Shown: one piece after another, positions 62,977 through 64,000 of the stretch | Position numbering within the stretch: position 1 is the first letter of the stretch | Layout of the letters: each line of letters starts with the position of its first letter | NCBI GenBank assembly: GCA_020091685.1 | Contig: CM034606.1 | Coordinates: forward strand, 35,784,374-35,848,373 | DNA length: 64,000 nucleotides | Source of the DNA: Lutjanus erythropterus | Lineage: Eukaryota > Chordata > Actinopteri > Lutjaniformes > Lutjanidae | Direction of reading: 5' to 3' | The notes under the pieces: model-generated | The model's database searches: none | What the model was told of the DNA's origin: nothing | Seen by the model: the letters and a program-made list of their open reading frames with translations, nothing else | Program-made: the position numbers and the translations under genes

Positions 62977-64000
62977 TGGTCTCCACAGAGGCTGCAGAAA
63001 AGTGTGCATGCACGTATGAACACATGTTCATGCACAACATGGTTATCTTTTCTGAGCTACAACTTCTGTTGCACATTAGGCGTGATAAATATTTTCAAAT
63101 AGATAGTGTTTCACTCTCACTTCAGTCAGACACAAAGTCAGAAAGCAGCCCTGGATGCGTCTGTAAACAGGACACAGACAGACAGACTGCAGCACAGTTA
63201 ACATCAGACAGACAGAGGGAGGAGCATCACATGGAGAGAAGGAAACACAAGTTTACCTGATTACTGTTACTTTCTGGATGTTATTTTCTCTTTAGTTTTG
63301 CTTCATCGTTTTATCAAAGTTGTAAACACTGACACCCAAGTTGACACGAGGCTGAGGCGTACCTCGTAGGGCCCTACGCAACTTGTGTAGTATGCGTATT
63401 GGACCGACCAGCTCTGATACCAAGTTCTGGGGTCCACTTAGACCTGGACCACACATGCACAGTAGACAGGCATCTACAGATCAGCCTACTGGACTCAGTC
63501 TGCACAGTTACAACAAATTTGGGGGTACATGGATATCTGCACAGAGCTATACATCCTCTGATGATAAAATTTACATCACGCAAACCCTAGCGAACCTTAC
63601 TGCATCAGCAGATGTGGAAAGTATAAGACATTTACCATACAGAAGCAAACAAGTCTTTTTCCCAAAATGTTGAAGTAGCGCTTGAACCACAAGCATTCCT
63701 TTCACTCAACTATAGTTACCAAGTGGAAAATATTGTAGAAAGCAAGAATTTTTAAAAATGTAGGCAAAAAAAGTAATTGAATATGAGGATTTTGCAGAAA
63801 CATCAGATACCAACATCCTTCTTTAGTCAAGTGAAGGCTAAAATGTATTTTCAGTTATGTATTAATGTAGGTATAGTGCTGCATATTGTCCACTGTTGGA
63901 CAGTTGGAGTATTAATCTTCTCCACTCTAATATATTTGGCTTATCATTCATTTTAAGGCACCAGTAGCAAACCAGGCTTTAATCGAGCCAAGCTAATCAA

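Larger units (their letters stand above)
43561..64000. other. 5' flanking region without a recognisable gene
   Basis: No ORF or splice-bounded exon here resembles a known protein apart from transposon relics (59822-60049, 51588-51875). Stretches 44910-46280, 48490-50350, 53110-53920, 55060-58110 and 60470-61920 show no structure I can name beyond simple repeats. Distal enhancers may be present but cannot be called from sequence alone. Confidence 0.6.

Noticed and set aside
43561..64000. Search for expected upstream neighbour genes of COL13A1 (for example a bHLH exon of neurog3 or tspan15 exons)
   Set aside because: No bHLH or tetraspanin signature appears in any frame; those genes, if syntenic, lie outside the window.

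Overview
The window looks like vertebrate, most likely teleost-fish, nuclear DNA. It is AT-rich, has very low coding density and long introns, and carries many GT/GATA/TA microsatellites. It also holds a dense population of short non-autonomous DNA transposons of types common in fish genomes (hAT-like elements with 8-bp duplications, TA-flanked palindromic elements), a fragment of a non-LTR retrotransposon, and several other repeat families seen two to six times here. No prokaryotic operon, phage or CRISPR structure is visible.

One gene is supported, on the minus strand: the 5' end of a transmembrane collagen best matched to type XIII (col13a1). Coding exon 1 (42562-42879) gives a 106-residue segment with a cytosolic N-terminus, one signal-anchor membrane helix and a coiled coil. 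Exon 2 (31627-31696) continues in the same phase and gives a short ectodomain linker with an Arg-x-x-Arg proprotein-convertase site followed by Glu-Ala-Pro and a CxCPPG motif that leads into the collagen domain. Splice sites and phases agree (phase 0 after exon 1, phase 1 after exon 2). The collagenous exons lie beyond the left edge; I found none between 1 and 31620. Upstream of exon 1 (right side) is a CpG-rich promoter with a TATA-like box, a GC box, two E-boxes and a near-MEF2 site. The predicted 5' leader contains a (CTCTG)6 tract and short upstream ORFs.

Layout: 1-31620 is intron 2 (incomplete). 31697-42561 is intron 1, about 10.9 kb, with a diverged ~150-bp tandem repeat close behind exon 1. 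42562 to about 43560 is exon 1 plus promoter. About 43560-64000 is 5' flanking DNA with no recognisable gene, rich in mobile-element relics. These include a 765-bp hAT element with a perfect 8-bp duplication that still encodes a BED-type zinc finger, a LINE reverse-transcriptase tail ending in a (TA)n tract, and one member of a two-copy ~300-bp repeat flanked by a near-perfect 15-bp duplication.

I did not find a new multi-gene system. The items most worth follow-up are the unusual cleavage site and promoter architecture of the collagen gene, the unnamed ~300-bp repeat pair, the composite minisatellite repeat, and the dated transposon insertions.
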